A DNA stretch of 64,000 bases from DMER01 sp003451645 (GCA_031976175.1 DALYLR010000006.1:52897-116896); one strand, 5' to 3'; shown: positions 34,641-43,906, counted from the first letter of the stretch. Numbers and translations: made by a program. The notes: generated by a model from the letters alone, not told the origin.

Positions 34641-35227
34641 ACCGCGAACTCAGCCCTGCACCCCTCGGACACCCAGACCGCCTCAAAGTCATAACCCCAT
34701 GTCTTGTTAAAGCGGCAGGCGGCGCTGCTCAGTTTCTTGCGCAGTTCCACATGGGAGCTAACCTCCGCCGCGCAAAAGGTTCTCGCATATTGCTTGGATT
34801 CGCAAACCACTATCTGTGTGGGCGCGCGCGCTGGTGTTGGTACCTGCAGCGGCAGATCGTCAGGCGACGGCGCTGTTGTCAGCGGCAAGACAACCCCGCG
34901 CTGCCGCTTTACAACGCCCGAGCTCTCAAGGTCCAACGACCGGGCCTCTGGCTCATTGGGTCCCAGTTGAAATCGCGCCGCACAACCATTTGAGACCCAT
35001 ATTCCCCCACGGTCATAGCCCCAAGTGTCACCCTGGAAGCAGGCATAGCCGCTCATTTGCTGAACCAGCTGCACGCCTTGGGTCGTGTCGGCCCGGCAAT
35101 AGGAATATCCGCCCGCCCTCGATGCACAGGTCACATCGCCCGCCATGGCTGTGCCAGCAGCAGTCGAGAACATGAGGCTCAACAGGAGTGTGAGCTTCAA
35201 TCTGTGGCGGGTCAGGGCTTGCCTCAC
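34634..35227 (-). CDS. Exported DUF3011 protein with two repeats
   Basis: The 197-residue protein has a signal peptide (about 1-29, cleaved after AMA) and two DUF3011 repeats. Repeat 1 is TCASRAGGYSYCRAD to GGIWVSNGCAARF (about 33-86). Repeat 2 is VCESKQYARTFCAAE to AVWVSEGCRAEF (about 142-195). Each has three to four conserved cysteines and the WGYD-x-x-x-(I/V)WV-S-x-GC core. A Pro/Ser-rich linker joins them. The function is not known; the cysteines suggest disulfide-bonded periplasmic or surface domains. It diverges from the EF-hand gene. Confidence 0.85.
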   Translation of the reverse strand: MRQALTRHRLKLTLLLSLMFSTAAGTAMAGDVTCASRAGGYSYCRADTTQGVQLVQQMSGYACFQGDTWGYDRGGIWVSNGCAARFQLGPNEPEARSLDLESSGVVKRQRGVVLPLTTAPSPDDLPLQVPTPARAPTQIVVCESKQYARTFCAAEVSSHVELRKKLSSAACRFNKTWGYDFEAVWVSEGCRAEFAVY

Positions 35228-35248
35228 AACGCTCTCATTCCACTTGTA

Positions 35249-35282
35249 GCATACGCAATTGCAAAGCTATTAGCTGGTATGC
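35249..35282. promoter_or_regulatory. Inverted repeat in the DUF3011/EF-hand intergenic region
   Basis: GCATAC (35249-35254) and GTATGC (35277-35282) are perfect arms. An AGCT-ATT-AGCT element lies between them. Located between two divergent exported-protein genes, it could be a shared operator. No regulator is known. Confidence 0.3.
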
Positions 35283-35346
35283 GTTTTAGGCGAATGCGTG
35301 GCATGAGGCTGCCTCCCTTAGCGGGTCAGCATGGGGTGTATCTAAG

Positions 35347-35721
35347 TTGCAACATCGAACAACTCTGAGCAAAACGGGACTGCTCGCGTGCCTGATATGG
35401 CTAGCGGTAGCGGGCTGGCTTCCAGCGGCAATAGCAACCGAAAACCCGGTCGACTATGACGGCGACGGGGTCATTAGTGAAGAAGAGTTCCGCAATTATG
35501 CGACCCGCCGCGCCTTGGCCGCGGACCGTAACGGCAATCAGATTCTGGACGATAGTGAGCACGGTCTTGCCAACGGTGATGTGCTGCGCGTCGACCGTAA
35601 CAGGGACGGTGCGATACAACTGGGTGAATATCAGGCCTTTCTGATGGAGAGCATGGCGGCAGCGGACACGAACGGCGACGGAAGGCTTGATGCGCGTGAG
35701 CAGAAGGCTGCTAAGTTCTGA
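35347..35721 (+). CDS. Exported EF-hand calcium-binding protein
   Basis: The 124-residue protein has a signal peptide (about 1-30) followed by four EF-hand-like loops: DYDGDGVISEEEF, DRNGNQILDDSE, DRNRDGAIQLGEY and DTNGDGRLDARE. These D-x-D-G-D-G-type loops bind Ca2+ in the calerythrin/calmodulin-like family. The role in bacteria is unclear; Ca2+ buffering or signalling at the envelope is possible. The only available start is TTG 35347, since upstream in-frame codons run into a stop. Its stop overlaps the DUF1489 start by one base. Confidence 0.8.
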   Translation: MQHRTTLSKTGLLACLIWLAVAGWLPAAIATENPVDYDGDGVISEEEFRNYATRRALAADRNGNQILDDSEHGLANGDVLRVDRNRDGAIQLGEYQAFLMESMAAADTNGDGRLDAREQKAAKF

Positions 35722-36131
35722 TGGTCCTGCATCTCATCAAATTAAGTGTGGGCACGGACTCCTTGGCCGATCTAGCGCAATGGCAAGAGGGGCAAGTGAA
35801 AAGCCGGGGCCGGATTACGCATACCACCCGGATGGTGCCCAAGAGAACGCAAGAGCTGCTCGATGGCGGGTCAATTTATTGGATTATCAAAGGCTACATC
35901 CTTGGGCGGCAACCATTGATTGCCATTGAACCCTTCCAAGATGGAGAGGGGATTGGCCGTTGCCACTTGGTGATGCAGCCTGGGCTCATTCCGGTGGCTC
36001 CTAGAGCACGCCGGCCGTTCCAAGGCTGGCGCTATCTAAAGCCTGCTGACGCACCGCCCGACCTTAAGGCCGGTTCCGGCAACTTCAACGAGGACCTCAA
36101 ACGCGAGCTCGCCGAGTTAGGGCTCTTGTAG
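35721..36131 (+). CDS. DUF1489 family protein
   Basis: The 136-residue protein matches the alphaproteobacterial DUF1489 family: LHLIKLSVGTDSLADL, THTTRMVPKRTQELLDGGSIYWIIKG (in parts), and the FQGWRYLKPADAPPDL ending. It is soluble and about the usual length. The function is unknown. The start overlaps the EF-hand gene stop by one base (TGATG), suggesting coupled translation. The 3' end overlaps convergent panC by 15 bp. Confidence 0.9.
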   Translation: MVLHLIKLSVGTDSLADLAQWQEGQVKSRGRITHTTRMVPKRTQELLDGGSIYWIIKGYILGRQPLIAIEPFQDGEGIGRCHLVMQPGLIPVAPRARRPFQGWRYLKPADAPPDLKAGSGNFNEDLKRELAELGLL

Positions 36132-36995
36132 AGAGGCCGGCGCAACCGCCATGTTGTCGATCAACCGGACTGCGCCAAGGCGTGCGGCTGCCAAGACGCG
36201 CAAGGGTTGCCCCGGGCTAAGCGGCTGCTCAAGGGTCGCGCTGTTGCGAATCTGCAAATAATCCACCGCATCAAAGCCTGCGGCGATGAGGTCTGCGCGC
36301 CCCCTCGCTATTGCCTCGGGCAGTGCCACGCCATTGAGGACATCTGCAATCACCGATCGCAAAACACGGTTGAGCGCGACCGCGATCTGTCGTTGCGGGG
36401 CGGTTAGATATGCATTGCGCGATGAGAGTGCCAAACCATCGTGATCGCGCGCGGTGGGGGCGCCAATAATCTCAACCGGGATAGCGAGATCCTCCACAAC
36501 CTTTCGAATTACCATCAATTGTTGGTAGTCCTTCTCTCCGAACACGGCTGTATCCGGCAGCGCTTGTAGGAGCAACTTCGTCACAACGGTCGCAACACCG
36601 CCAAAGAAATGCGGGCGGGCGTCACTTTCCAGGCCGGTTGCAGGCCCGGCGACGCTGACACTGGTTGAGAAGCCCGGCGGATACATCTCGGCGGCTGCGG
36701 GGGCGAAAACAACGTCGGCAGCTTCGGCTTGCGCCAGCGCAGCCAGATCGGCTGCCTCGGTTCTGGGGTAGCGGTCAAAATCCTCATGCGGAGCAAATTG
36801 GGCGGGGTTCACAAAAATACTGAACACGACTTTTTGGCAGGTCCGGCGGGCAAGCGCGCCTAGTCCCAGATGCCCGGCATGAAGCGCCCCCATGGTTGGC
36901 ACCAACCCGACCCGATGACCTTGGGATCGCCAAACCTTAATGGTTTGCCGCAAATCTGCGGCTGTTCGAAGTAACAAAATGGGGGCAGTTTGCAT
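36117..36995 (-). CDS. panC: Pantothenate synthetase
   Basis: The 292-residue enzyme joins pantoate and beta-alanine using ATP. Motifs: VGLVPTMGALHAGHL, SIFVNPAQFAPHEDFDRYPRT (in parts), VFGEKDYQQLMVIRKVVEDL and SSRNAYLT. The start is ATG 36995; no clear ribosome binding site precedes it, and the upstream TTG at 37043 is a poorer choice. panB is 19 kb away. It diverges from putA. Confidence 0.95.
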   Translation of the reverse strand: MQTAPILLLRTAADLRQTIKVWRSQGHRVGLVPTMGALHAGHLGLGALARRTCQKVVFSIFVNPAQFAPHEDFDRYPRTEAADLAALAQAEAADVVFAPAAAEMYPPGFSTSVSVAGPATGLESDARPHFFGGVATVVTKLLLQALPDTAVFGEKDYQQLMVIRKVVEDLAIPVEIIGAPTARDHDGLALSSRNAYLTAPQRQIAVALNRVLRSVIADVLNGVALPEAIARGRADLIAAGFDAVDYLQIRNSATLEQPLSPGQPLRVLAAARLGAVRLIDNMAVAPASLQEP

Positions 36996-37088
36996 CGGGT
37001 TCGGGGTTCCCTCTGAGCCTGACTTTGTGGATAATGCCCGCAATGGGATAGTTCGCCGCCAAAAGTCAATGGCGGCAAGGAATTGACA

Positions 37089-40000
37089 ATGACGTTAGCC
37101 TCGGCGCGTGCGGATATGGCGGCCCTCTATCTGGCGGATGAAGGGCGTGTCGTTGAAACGCTCATCGGCCGCGCACGGTTAACCCCAGCCCAATTGACCG
37201 CAACCGAGGCGCTGGCCCGCGACTTGGTTAACCGGGTGCGTTCGCAGCGCAGGCGCGGCGGCCTCGATGCCTTCCTCCACCAATACGCTCTGTCGACGGA
37301 CGAAGGCGTCGTCTTGATGTGCCTGGCAGAAGCCCTATTGCGCATACCCGATGCTCAGACCGCGGACCGCCTGATCCGCGACAAGGTGGGCATGGCGCAA
37401 TGGGAGAAGCATTTAGGCCGTTCGGAATCCTTATTCGTGAATGCCTCGACATGGGGGCTTATGCTGACTGGCCGTGTGGTTCGCCTCGGCGACAAGCAGG
37501 CGCCAGACTGGTCGAACCTTTTTGGGCGGATTGTCGCCCGTTCGGGCGAGCCGGTGATCCGTCAGGCGATGTATGCGGCCATGCGCATGATGGGTGGTCA
37601 ATTCGTCCTTGGACGTACGATCGATGAGGCGCTATCGCGCGCCCGCGAAGCGCGTCCGCGCGGGTTTCGCTATTCGTTCGACATGCTTGGCGAGGCGGCG
37701 ATGACCATGGAGGACGCCAAGCGCTATTTGGCGGCCTATCATGCCGCGGTCGGTACTGTGGGCGCGGAGGCAGCAAAGCTCAAACCTGCATCGGTGTTTG
37801 AGGCGGATTCCATTTCGGTCAAGCTGTCGGCAATTCATCCGCGCTTTGACTATGTCAAGCGTGACCGTCTGTATAAAGAGCTTCTGCCGGATATCGTCGC
37901 GTTGGGGGCCAAGGCGCGCGCGCTCGGCATTGGCCTGACCGTTGATGCCGAAGAGGCCGACCGGCTCGATCTGACCTTGGACCTCTTTGAGGCGGTGAGC
38001 GAGACGAGCGACCTCAAGGGGTGGGAGGGCCTGGGGCTCGCAGTCCAGGCCTATCAAAAGCGTGCGGTGGCGGTGATTTCCTGGCTGCAGCAGCTTGCCA
38101 AGCGTCAGGGCCGCCGCATTCCGGTCCGCTTGGTCAAAGGCGCCTATTGGGACAGCGAGATCAAGCGGGCGCAAGAGCAGGGCTTGGCCGGCTATCCCGT
38201 CTTCACGCGCAAGGCCGCAACGGACACCTCCTATTTGGCTTGCGCGAAACTCATGCTGGCCGACCCGTCGGCCATCTATCCTATGTTCGCGACCCACAAC
38301 GCCCACACGGTTGCTGCCATCCGTGCCATTGGCGGCAATTCCACGGACTATGAGTATCAGCGCCTGCACGGCATGGGTGAAGCCCTCTATGACGAAGTGG
38401 CGGGTCCGGAGCATCTGGGCGTTGCGTGCCGGGTTTATGCCCCGGTCGGTGCACATGAAGACCTGTTGGCCTATCTGGTCCGGCGCCTCTTGGAGAATGG
38501 GGCGAATACCTCCTTCGTAAACCGTCTGGCAGATGATGAGGCGCCAATCGCGTCGATCATCGCGGATCCGGTTGCGGCGACTGAAGCGGTTGAGTCCAAG
38601 CACCACCCAAAGATCCCGCTGCCGCGCGATTTGTTCCCTGGCCGACCCAATTCGAAAGGCTTGCTGTTCAGTGATCCTGCCCAAGCTGGCCCGTTCTGCG
38701 CCGAGGTGGAGCAGGCCGCAGCTAAGCCCTTCACCGTTGGGCCCATCCTCAAAGGCGGGGCAAGCCTCAGCGATGCGCGTGCTGTCTTTGACCCGGCGAA
38801 CCGCGCGCGACTGATCGGCCATGTTCAAGACGCTTCCCCTGAGCAGACCGACGCGGCCATTGCGGCGGCCGCAAAGGCGCATAACGAGTGGGATGGTTTG
38901 CGCGGCGCTGAGCGGGCGGGAATGCTCGGACGGGCGGCCACGCTCTTCGAGCAAGAAATGGCGCGGCTTGTGGCGGTCTGCGTGCGTGAGGCGGGCAAGA
39001 CTTTGCCCAACGCGTTGGCTGATGTGCGGGAGGCGATCGATTTCCTCAGATATTATGCGCAGTTGGCGCGTGCAGAGTTTTCAACGCCTCACCTCATGCC
39101 GGGCCCAACGGGCGAGCGAAACGAGCTCTCACTGCATGGGCGTGGCGTGTTCGCGTGCATCTCGCCGTGGAATTTTCCAGTCGCGATCTTTACCGGGCAA
39201 GTCGCTGCCGCGCTGGCTGCGGGCAACACGGTTCTCGCCAAGCCCGCGGAGCAGACGCCTGGCGCTGGCGCGCTCTGTGTGGAACTGCTGCATCAGGCGG
39301 GCGTGCCTGCGGATGTGCTGCAATTCCTGCCTGGCGACGGTGCCAGGATTGGCGCGCAGATGGTCCGCGACAGCCGCGTTTCTGGTGTTGCCTTTACAGG
39401 GTCGACCGAGACCGCCAAGCTGATCAACCGCGCGCTTGCCGCACGCGACGGCGCCATCCCGGTGCTGATCGCCGAGACCGGCGGCCTGAATGCCATGATC
39501 GCGGATTCAACCGCGCTGCCCGAGCAATTGGTGCGCGATGCGGTGACCTCCGCCTTTGACAGTGCCGGGCAACGCTGTTCGGCGTTGCGGGTTCTCTTTG
39601 TTCAGGAGGATATCGCGGCCAAGGTCATCACGATGATCGAAGGCGCAATGGCGGAACTCAAACTGGGTGACCCAATGCGGCTGGATACCGACATCGGCCC
39701 GTTGATTGATGGAGAGGCGCACGCGGCACTCAGTGCCCATGCCGAGCGGATGACACGCGAGGGCCGCCTTCTGGCTAAGTCGGAGTTGTCACCGGATTGC
39801 CGCGATGGGTGGTTTTTTGCTCCCCATGCCTTTGAGATCGATGCCATCGCGCGGCTCAAGCAGGAGACCTTTGGACCGATCCTGCATGTGGTGCGCTTTG
39901 AGGGCGGTCACCTCGACAGGGTATGCGAGGCGATCAACGCCACAGGGTTCGGCTTGACCATTGGCGTGCACACACGGATTGAGGAGACCGCACGTCAAGT

Positions 40001-40220
40001 GCGCGCCCGCGTGCGTGCTGGCAATCTCTATGTCAACCGCAACCAGATCGGTGCTGTTGTTGGACCGCAACCCTTTGGCGGGGAGGGCTTGTCGGGCACA
40101 GGGCCTAAGGCTGGCGGCCCGCATTATCTGCACCGGTTCGCGGTCGAGCGCACAGCCTGCACCAACACCACTGCCGCCGGCGGCAACGCATCGTTGATGT
40201 CGATGGAGGATGGGGTCTGA
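37089..40220 (+). CDS. putA: Bifunctional proline dehydrogenase / P5C dehydrogenase
   Basis: The 1043-residue flavoenzyme oxidises proline to glutamate. The N-terminal half holds the proline dehydrogenase barrel (about 170-470: SVKLSAIHPRFDY, RLVKGAYWDSEIKRAQ, FATHNAHTVAAI). The C-terminal half is the aldehyde dehydrogenase with the SPWNFPVAIF motif, FTGSTETA, the catalytic Glu in ETGG and Cys830 (GQRCSALR). It lacks the N-terminal DNA-binding ribbon-helix-helix of E. coli PutA, so it is a non-repressor form. AAGGA precedes ATG 37089. mipZ starts 1 bp after its stop. Confidence 0.97.
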   Translation: MTLASARADMAALYLADEGRVVETLIGRARLTPAQLTATEALARDLVNRVRSQRRRGGLDAFLHQYALSTDEGVVLMCLAEALLRIPDAQTADRLIRDKVGMAQWEKHLGRSESLFVNASTWGLMLTGRVVRLGDKQAPDWSNLFGRIVARSGEPVIRQAMYAAMRMMGGQFVLGRTIDEALSRAREARPRGFRYSFDMLGEAAMTMEDAKRYLAAYHAAVGTVGAEAAKLKPASVFEADSISVKLSAIHPRFDYVKRDRLYKELLPDIVALGAKARALGIGLTVDAEEADRLDLTLDLFEAVSETSDLKGWEGLGLAVQAYQKRAVAVISWLQQLAKRQGRRIPVRLVKGAYWDSEIKRAQEQGLAGYPVFTRKAATDTSYLACAKLMLADPSAIYPMFATHNAHTVAAIRAIGGNSTDYEYQRLHGMGEALYDEVAGPEHLGVACRVYAPVGAHEDLLAYLVRRLLENGANTSFVNRLADDEAPIASIIADPVAATEAVESKHHPKIPLPRDLFPGRPNSKGLLFSDPAQAGPFCAEVEQAAAKPFTVGPILKGGASLSDARAVFDPANRARLIGHVQDASPEQTDAAIAAAAKAHNEWDGLRGAERAGMLGRAATLFEQEMARLVAVCVREAGKTLPNALADVREAIDFLRYYAQLARAEFSTPHLMPGPTGERNELSLHGRGVFACISPWNFPVAIFTGQVAAALAAGNTVLAKPAEQTPGAGALCVELLHQAGVPADVLQFLPGDGARIGAQMVRDSRVSGVAFTGSTETAKLINRALAARDGAIPVLIAETGGLNAMIADSTALPEQLVRDAVTSAFDSAGQRCSALRVLFVQEDIAAKVITMIEGAMAELKLGDPMRLDTDIGPLIDGEAHAALSAHAERMTREGRLLAKSELSPDCRDGWFFAPHAFEIDAIARLKQETFGPILHVVRFEGGHLDRVCEAINATGFGLTIGVHTRIEETARQVRARVRAGNLYVNRNQIGAVVGPQPFGGEGLSGTGPKAGGPHYLHRFAVERTACTNTTAAGGNASLMSMEDGV

Positions 40221-40221
40221 C

Positions 40222-41157
40222 ATGACAGAACCCGCAACCCCACGGCCCGGCGATCCTCAAGCGGAGGGCACGGCCCCGGCGCCTATGCGCACGCGGCCCG
40301 CCCACATTATCGTGGTAGGCAACGAAAAGGGCGGGGCCGGCAAGACGACACTGTCCATGCATTTGACGGTCGCCCTGATGACGCTCGGCAAACGGGTCGC
40401 GGGCATCGATCTGGACAGCCGTCAGCAATCTTTCGCGCGCTATGTGGCCAACCGCCGCCGCTGGATTACCGAGACCGGCGCCGCCCTTAAACTGCCGGAC
40501 ATGGCCGTCGTTGAGCGCTCAAGCCGGGAGTCGCGCACGCTAGCCGAGGGAGAGGAGCGCACCAGACTTGAGCGCACCTTGAGCCCTCAAATTGTGTCGC
40601 AGGATTTCGTCGTGATCGATTGCCCTGGCCAGGATAATTTTCTCACCCGGCTGGCCCATTCGCTCGCGGATACGCTTGTCACCCCGATCAATGACAGTTT
40701 CATCGATTTTGACGTGCTGGGTGAGGTGGATCCTGTGACCTTCAAGGTTTCACGGCCTAGCCTCTATTCGGAGAATGTCTGGGAGAGCCGCAAGCGCCGC
40801 ATGAATGCGACAAGGCGCTCCATCGATTGGATTGTTGTGCGCAACCGGTTGAGTGCGCTCGATACCAAGAACAAAAAGCGGGTGGGCGATGCCTTGGCGC
40901 AGTTGGCACCGCGTATCGGATTCCGGATTGGACCGGGGATCTCCGAGCGCGTGCTGTATCGCGAGCTTTTTCCGATGGGGCTGACCTTGTTTGACTTTGG
41001 CCCCGGCGCCAAGGGCAGCATGACGCTGTCTCATGTCGCGGCCCGGGCCGAGATGCGGGATTTCATACATGCATTGCGGCTGCCGGGGGTTACCGCGCAA
41101 ACGGTCAATGCTCCCCCATCGGTGCCAGTTGCTGAGACGGACGCCGCGGCCGAATAG
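40222..41157 (+). CDS. mipZ: Division-plane positioning ATPase MipZ
   Basis: The 311-residue ATPase has Walker A KGGAGKTT (36-43) with the deviant Lys of ParA/MinD proteins, a VIDCPG motif and the long MipZ C-terminus. The line VAGIDLDSRQQSFARYVANR is diagnostic for MipZ. In Caulobacter, MipZ is carried by ParB, forms a gradient from the poles and blocks FtsZ away from midcell. The length is slightly more than the usual 270-280 because of an N-terminal Pro-rich 24 residues and a variable tail. ATG 40222 is chosen; ATG 40210 is an alternative. It lies against putA. Confidence 0.94.
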   Translation: MTEPATPRPGDPQAEGTAPAPMRTRPAHIIVVGNEKGGAGKTTLSMHLTVALMTLGKRVAGIDLDSRQQSFARYVANRRRWITETGAALKLPDMAVVERSSRESRTLAEGEERTRLERTLSPQIVSQDFVVIDCPGQDNFLTRLAHSLADTLVTPINDSFIDFDVLGEVDPVTFKVSRPSLYSENVWESRKRRMNATRRSIDWIVVRNRLSALDTKNKKRVGDALAQLAPRIGFRIGPGISERVLYRELFPMGLTLFDFGPGAKGSMTLSHVAARAEMRDFIHALRLPGVTAQTVNAPPSVPVAETDAAAE

Positions 41158-41164
41158 GATTGGC

Positions 41165-42970
41165 TTAGCGCGCGGCGTAGCGGCGGCCATTTGGCCGGGC
41201 CGCTTGCTTGCCGCGCTTGGTGTCGCGTACGGCCTTGCCCGATGCCTTGGCGGCGTTCTTGGTGGCAGGCTTGGGCGCCACGGCCCGCGCGGTCTGAGCC
41301 TTCTTGGGCTTAGTTGGCGCCGCAGCGGCAGACTGTGAACCTGTGTCCGGGACAACGAGGCACGACACCTTTTTGGCTGCCAAGCTGCGACAGATGTCTC
41401 GCGCATCACTAGGTGAGAAAGGTCCAAAATTGGTACGGTATTTCGTACCCGCCGACGATTTCACCGCGACGATGGACGCACGGGCGGCACCCAGAGTATT
41501 GCCCGCCTTGCTCCTGACCGCGGAGATATGGCGTTGGGCCAGAGCTTTGGACTCCAGTGCGCCGACTTGCACGCCGACGCCAACTCCCTTTGAGGAGAGG
41601 GCAGGCGACGGCTTGGAAGCGGTCCTGGGCTCAACTTTGGGGGCAGACTTGCCGGGATCTGCCTTGGGCGCGCTGCTGCGGATCAGCTGGGCGATCGCGT
41701 CGTTAGGGCTTGCCGGCGAGCGATCTTGAGGGCTGTCCTCAATGAGGGCAGCGATGGTCAATTCCTGGCGTTTCTCGAGGTTTGCCTCCGGCCTGCGGCG
41801 GTCGTTGCGGCGGCGCTTCTGTGAGGGCTGGTCGAGCCGCTGACGCACCGGTGTGACGTCATCCGGAACCACTGGGCCCATCATCACGTTAGACGCAGCG
41901 ACAGGTGCCGAGGGTGAGGCGGCGATGGCTGGCGCATCAGCGCGGGTCCTTGGCACGATAGGCATGAGATTTGCGGCCGGGCCGCTTTGCACCTGCATGG
42001 ACGCTGGCGCCACAACAGCGCTCAAGGTCTCAGGCCGGGAATCGACGGCGCTCTCAATGATCAATTGGCGCCCGCCAATGCCCTCGATTTCGTCTTCGTC
42101 TGGTACCAATGGCGACATCGCCACGACGATCGATTGCGGACGGCCAAGACCCAGCTTGCCGAACTGGGTCTCCAGCATGTCGGCCATCTGGATGTCGCGC
42201 GAATAGCTGGACGAGCCGCCCAAAACCACGCCGATGAGCCGCGTTCCCCTGCGCATGGCTGACGTGGCAAGGTTGTAGCCCGAAAGGCGCGTATATCCGG
42301 TTTTCAATCCGTCCGCGCCATCGAAATGAGCGAGTAGCCGGTTATGACCGCGATAGGTCCGGCCGTTCCAGTGGAACTGGCGCTGAGCGAAGTAGCCGTA
42401 ATATTTGCGGAAGTCGTCATGGAGCCTTCGGCCCAAAGTCGCCATGTCGTTGGCCGTCGTTTCCTGGAAGACGTTGGGCAGGCCTGATGCATTCCGGAAC
42501 ACTGTCCTCGACATCCCGAGTGCGCGCGCTTTTGTGGTCATTTGGCTGGCAAAAGCGTCCTCGCTGCCGGCGAGATGTTCGGCAACCGCGACAGCGGCAT
42601 CGTTGGCGGAGCGGATCACAAGGGCTTGGATTGCTTGCTCCACCGTCAAAGTATAGCCGGTACGCAGCCCCAAGCGCGTGGGTTTCGCGCTGGCTGCATT
42701 CTCCGTTGCGGTAATGGTCGTGGACAGCGAAACGCGCCCGGCTTCCAGCGCCTCAAACAGCATGTAAAGCGTCATCATCTTCGTTAGAGACGCCGGATAG
42801 CGAAGCTCATCCGCATTGCGTTGATAAAGGACCTTGCCAGTCGAGGCGTCCATAACCAAGGCCGCGTCCTTGTCACGCGCCTGTGCACTGCCGGACAAAA
42901 CCGTAACAAAAAATAACGCCGCAATTGTTCTAAGAATGACGCCAAACAAATGCATGACTCCCAACTTCAT
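41165..42970 (-). CDS. D-alanyl-D-alanine carboxypeptidase with SPOR domain
   Basis: The 601-residue penicillin-binding protein has a signal peptide (about 1-31), then a DacF/PBP5-type domain with SxxK (Ser61-Lys64, SLTK), SAN and KTG motifs. It trims stem peptides of peptidoglycan. A 200-residue Ala/Pro/Arg-rich linker follows. The C-terminal SPOR-like domain (about 490-570: GVQVGALESKALAQRHI, YRTNFGPFSPSDARDIC) binds denuded glycan at the septum. A lysine/alanine-rich tail ends the protein. Alphaproteobacteria often have this SPOR fusion. ATG 42970 has GGAAAA upstream. Confidence 0.92.
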   Translation of the reverse strand: MKLGVMHLFGVILRTIAALFFVTVLSGSAQARDKDAALVMDASTGKVLYQRNADELRYPASLTKMMTLYMLFEALEAGRVSLSTTITATENAASAKPTRLGLRTGYTLTVEQAIQALVIRSANDAAVAVAEHLAGSEDAFASQMTTKARALGMSRTVFRNASGLPNVFQETTANDMATLGRRLHDDFRKYYGYFAQRQFHWNGRTYRGHNRLLAHFDGADGLKTGYTRLSGYNLATSAMRRGTRLIGVVLGGSSSYSRDIQMADMLETQFGKLGLGRPQSIVVAMSPLVPDEDEIEGIGGRQLIIESAVDSRPETLSAVVAPASMQVQSGPAANLMPIVPRTRADAPAIAASPSAPVAASNVMMGPVVPDDVTPVRQRLDQPSQKRRRNDRRRPEANLEKRQELTIAALIEDSPQDRSPASPNDAIAQLIRSSAPKADPGKSAPKVEPRTASKPSPALSSKGVGVGVQVGALESKALAQRHISAVRSKAGNTLGAARASIVAVKSSAGTKYRTNFGPFSPSDARDICRSLAAKKVSCLVVPDTGSQSAAAAPTKPKKAQTARAVAPKPATKNAAKASGKAVRDTKRGKQAARPNGRRYAAR

Positions 42971-43393
42971 GGCTTTTCCACTCTGTCGCGCCATGGGCCC
43001 CATACAAAAACCGAACCACTCGCCAGAGCAAGTCTGGCGGGATCAAATTTTTGAACGGAAGCTCCACTGTGTCACAAAACTTCGCCCCTGCAATCCCAAT
43101 TTTCGCGCTTCAGGCGAGGTTCCCAGGCTTATGGATAAGCGTACTCGTTCGGAGTGCCCGTCCACGGCCAGGCGGGGAGGATGGCTGAACAACCCTTATC
43201 CGGTGGTTAACAACGCGGAATTCGAAGTGCCTAGAATTGATGCTGCACTGCAATATTCTCGCTTGACTCTGGGTTAAGACGCGAGCATATGACGCTCATG
43301 CTGCGTTGCAGCAAAGTTCATGTGTCAGTGAGCGCTAACCCTCCAGAAAGTGCCTCAAGCGTGATGAACCCCAAAAGCAAAGGAAAGCCCAAA
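42971..43393. other. 423-bp divergent intergenic region (carboxypeptidase / phasin)
   Basis: The region has no credible gene. It holds the upstream regions of two divergent genes. Visible elements: TTGACT (43263-43268) with CATATG seventeen bases later as a weak phasin promoter; CTGCGTTGCAG (43301-43311), a PhaR-like operator; and the related TGCTGCACTGCA (43241-43252). The part from 42971 to 43240 holds nothing I can name. Confidence 0.5.
43301..43311 (+). promoter_or_regulatory. PhaR-like operator upstream of phasin
   Basis: CTGCGTTGCAG matches the CTGC-N3/4-GCAG palindrome described for PhaR repressors of phasin genes in alphaproteobacteria. It lies 83 bp before the phasin start and just after a possible promoter. 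A similar TGC/GCA-rich element occurs 50 bp upstream. Inference from motif and position. Confidence 0.55.
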
Positions 43394-43870
43394 ATGGCCA
43401 AGAAGAATATGCACGACACCACTGAAACCGTTGAAAATGCGATGAAGAATGGCGCGGAAGCCATGAAGACGGGCTTCGAAGCGGCAACGAAGTCGTTTGA
43501 TCGCTGGATCGGCTTCAGCCGTGAAAACATGGAAGCCATGATGAAGGCGAGCACAGCCTATTCTAAGGCTGTTGAGCAAATGAGCGCTGAGGCCATGGAA
43601 TTCTCCAAGCGCCAGGTCGAAGATGGCGTCGCCGCATGGAAGGCTGTCATCGGCGCCAAGACCGCTCAAGAAGCTTGGGAAGTGCAGTCGGACTACACCA
43701 AGACCGCGATGGACGCTTACATCGCTCAAGTGACCAAGATGAACGACATGGTGGTTACGACCGCCAAGACCGCGGCTGAGCCCGTGAACGCTCGCCTCCA
43801 TGCCTTCGCCGAAATGGTTAAGGAAACCCGCGGCAACTTCACCACGGCGTTCTCGCAAGCGGCTGAGTAA
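43394..43870 (+). CDS. Phasin family protein
   Basis: The 158-residue protein is almost all amphipathic helix with the Phasin_2-type core (TGFEAATKSFDRWIGFSRENME in parts, then QVEDGVAAWKAVIGAKTAQEAWEVQSDY in parts, and AKTAAEPVNARLHAFAE). Phasins coat polyhydroxyalkanoate granules. AAGGAAA lies about eight bases before ATG 43394. An upstream frame to 43289 is not supported. It has a PhaR-like operator and a strong terminator, so it is a single-gene unit. Confidence 0.9.
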   Translation: MAKKNMHDTTETVENAMKNGAEAMKTGFEAATKSFDRWIGFSRENMEAMMKASTAYSKAVEQMSAEAMEFSKRQVEDGVAAWKAVIGAKTAQEAWEVQSDYTKTAMDAYIAQVTKMNDMVVTTAKTAAEPVNARLHAFAEMVKETRGNFTTAFSQAAE

Positions 43871-43906
43871 TTACACCGCTTCTGGCAGTAGTATTTTTCG
43901 CGATCA

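Noticed and set aside
37632..38954. 440-codon frame antisense to putA
   Set aside because: Same reason: antisense shadow of a strongly supported gene.
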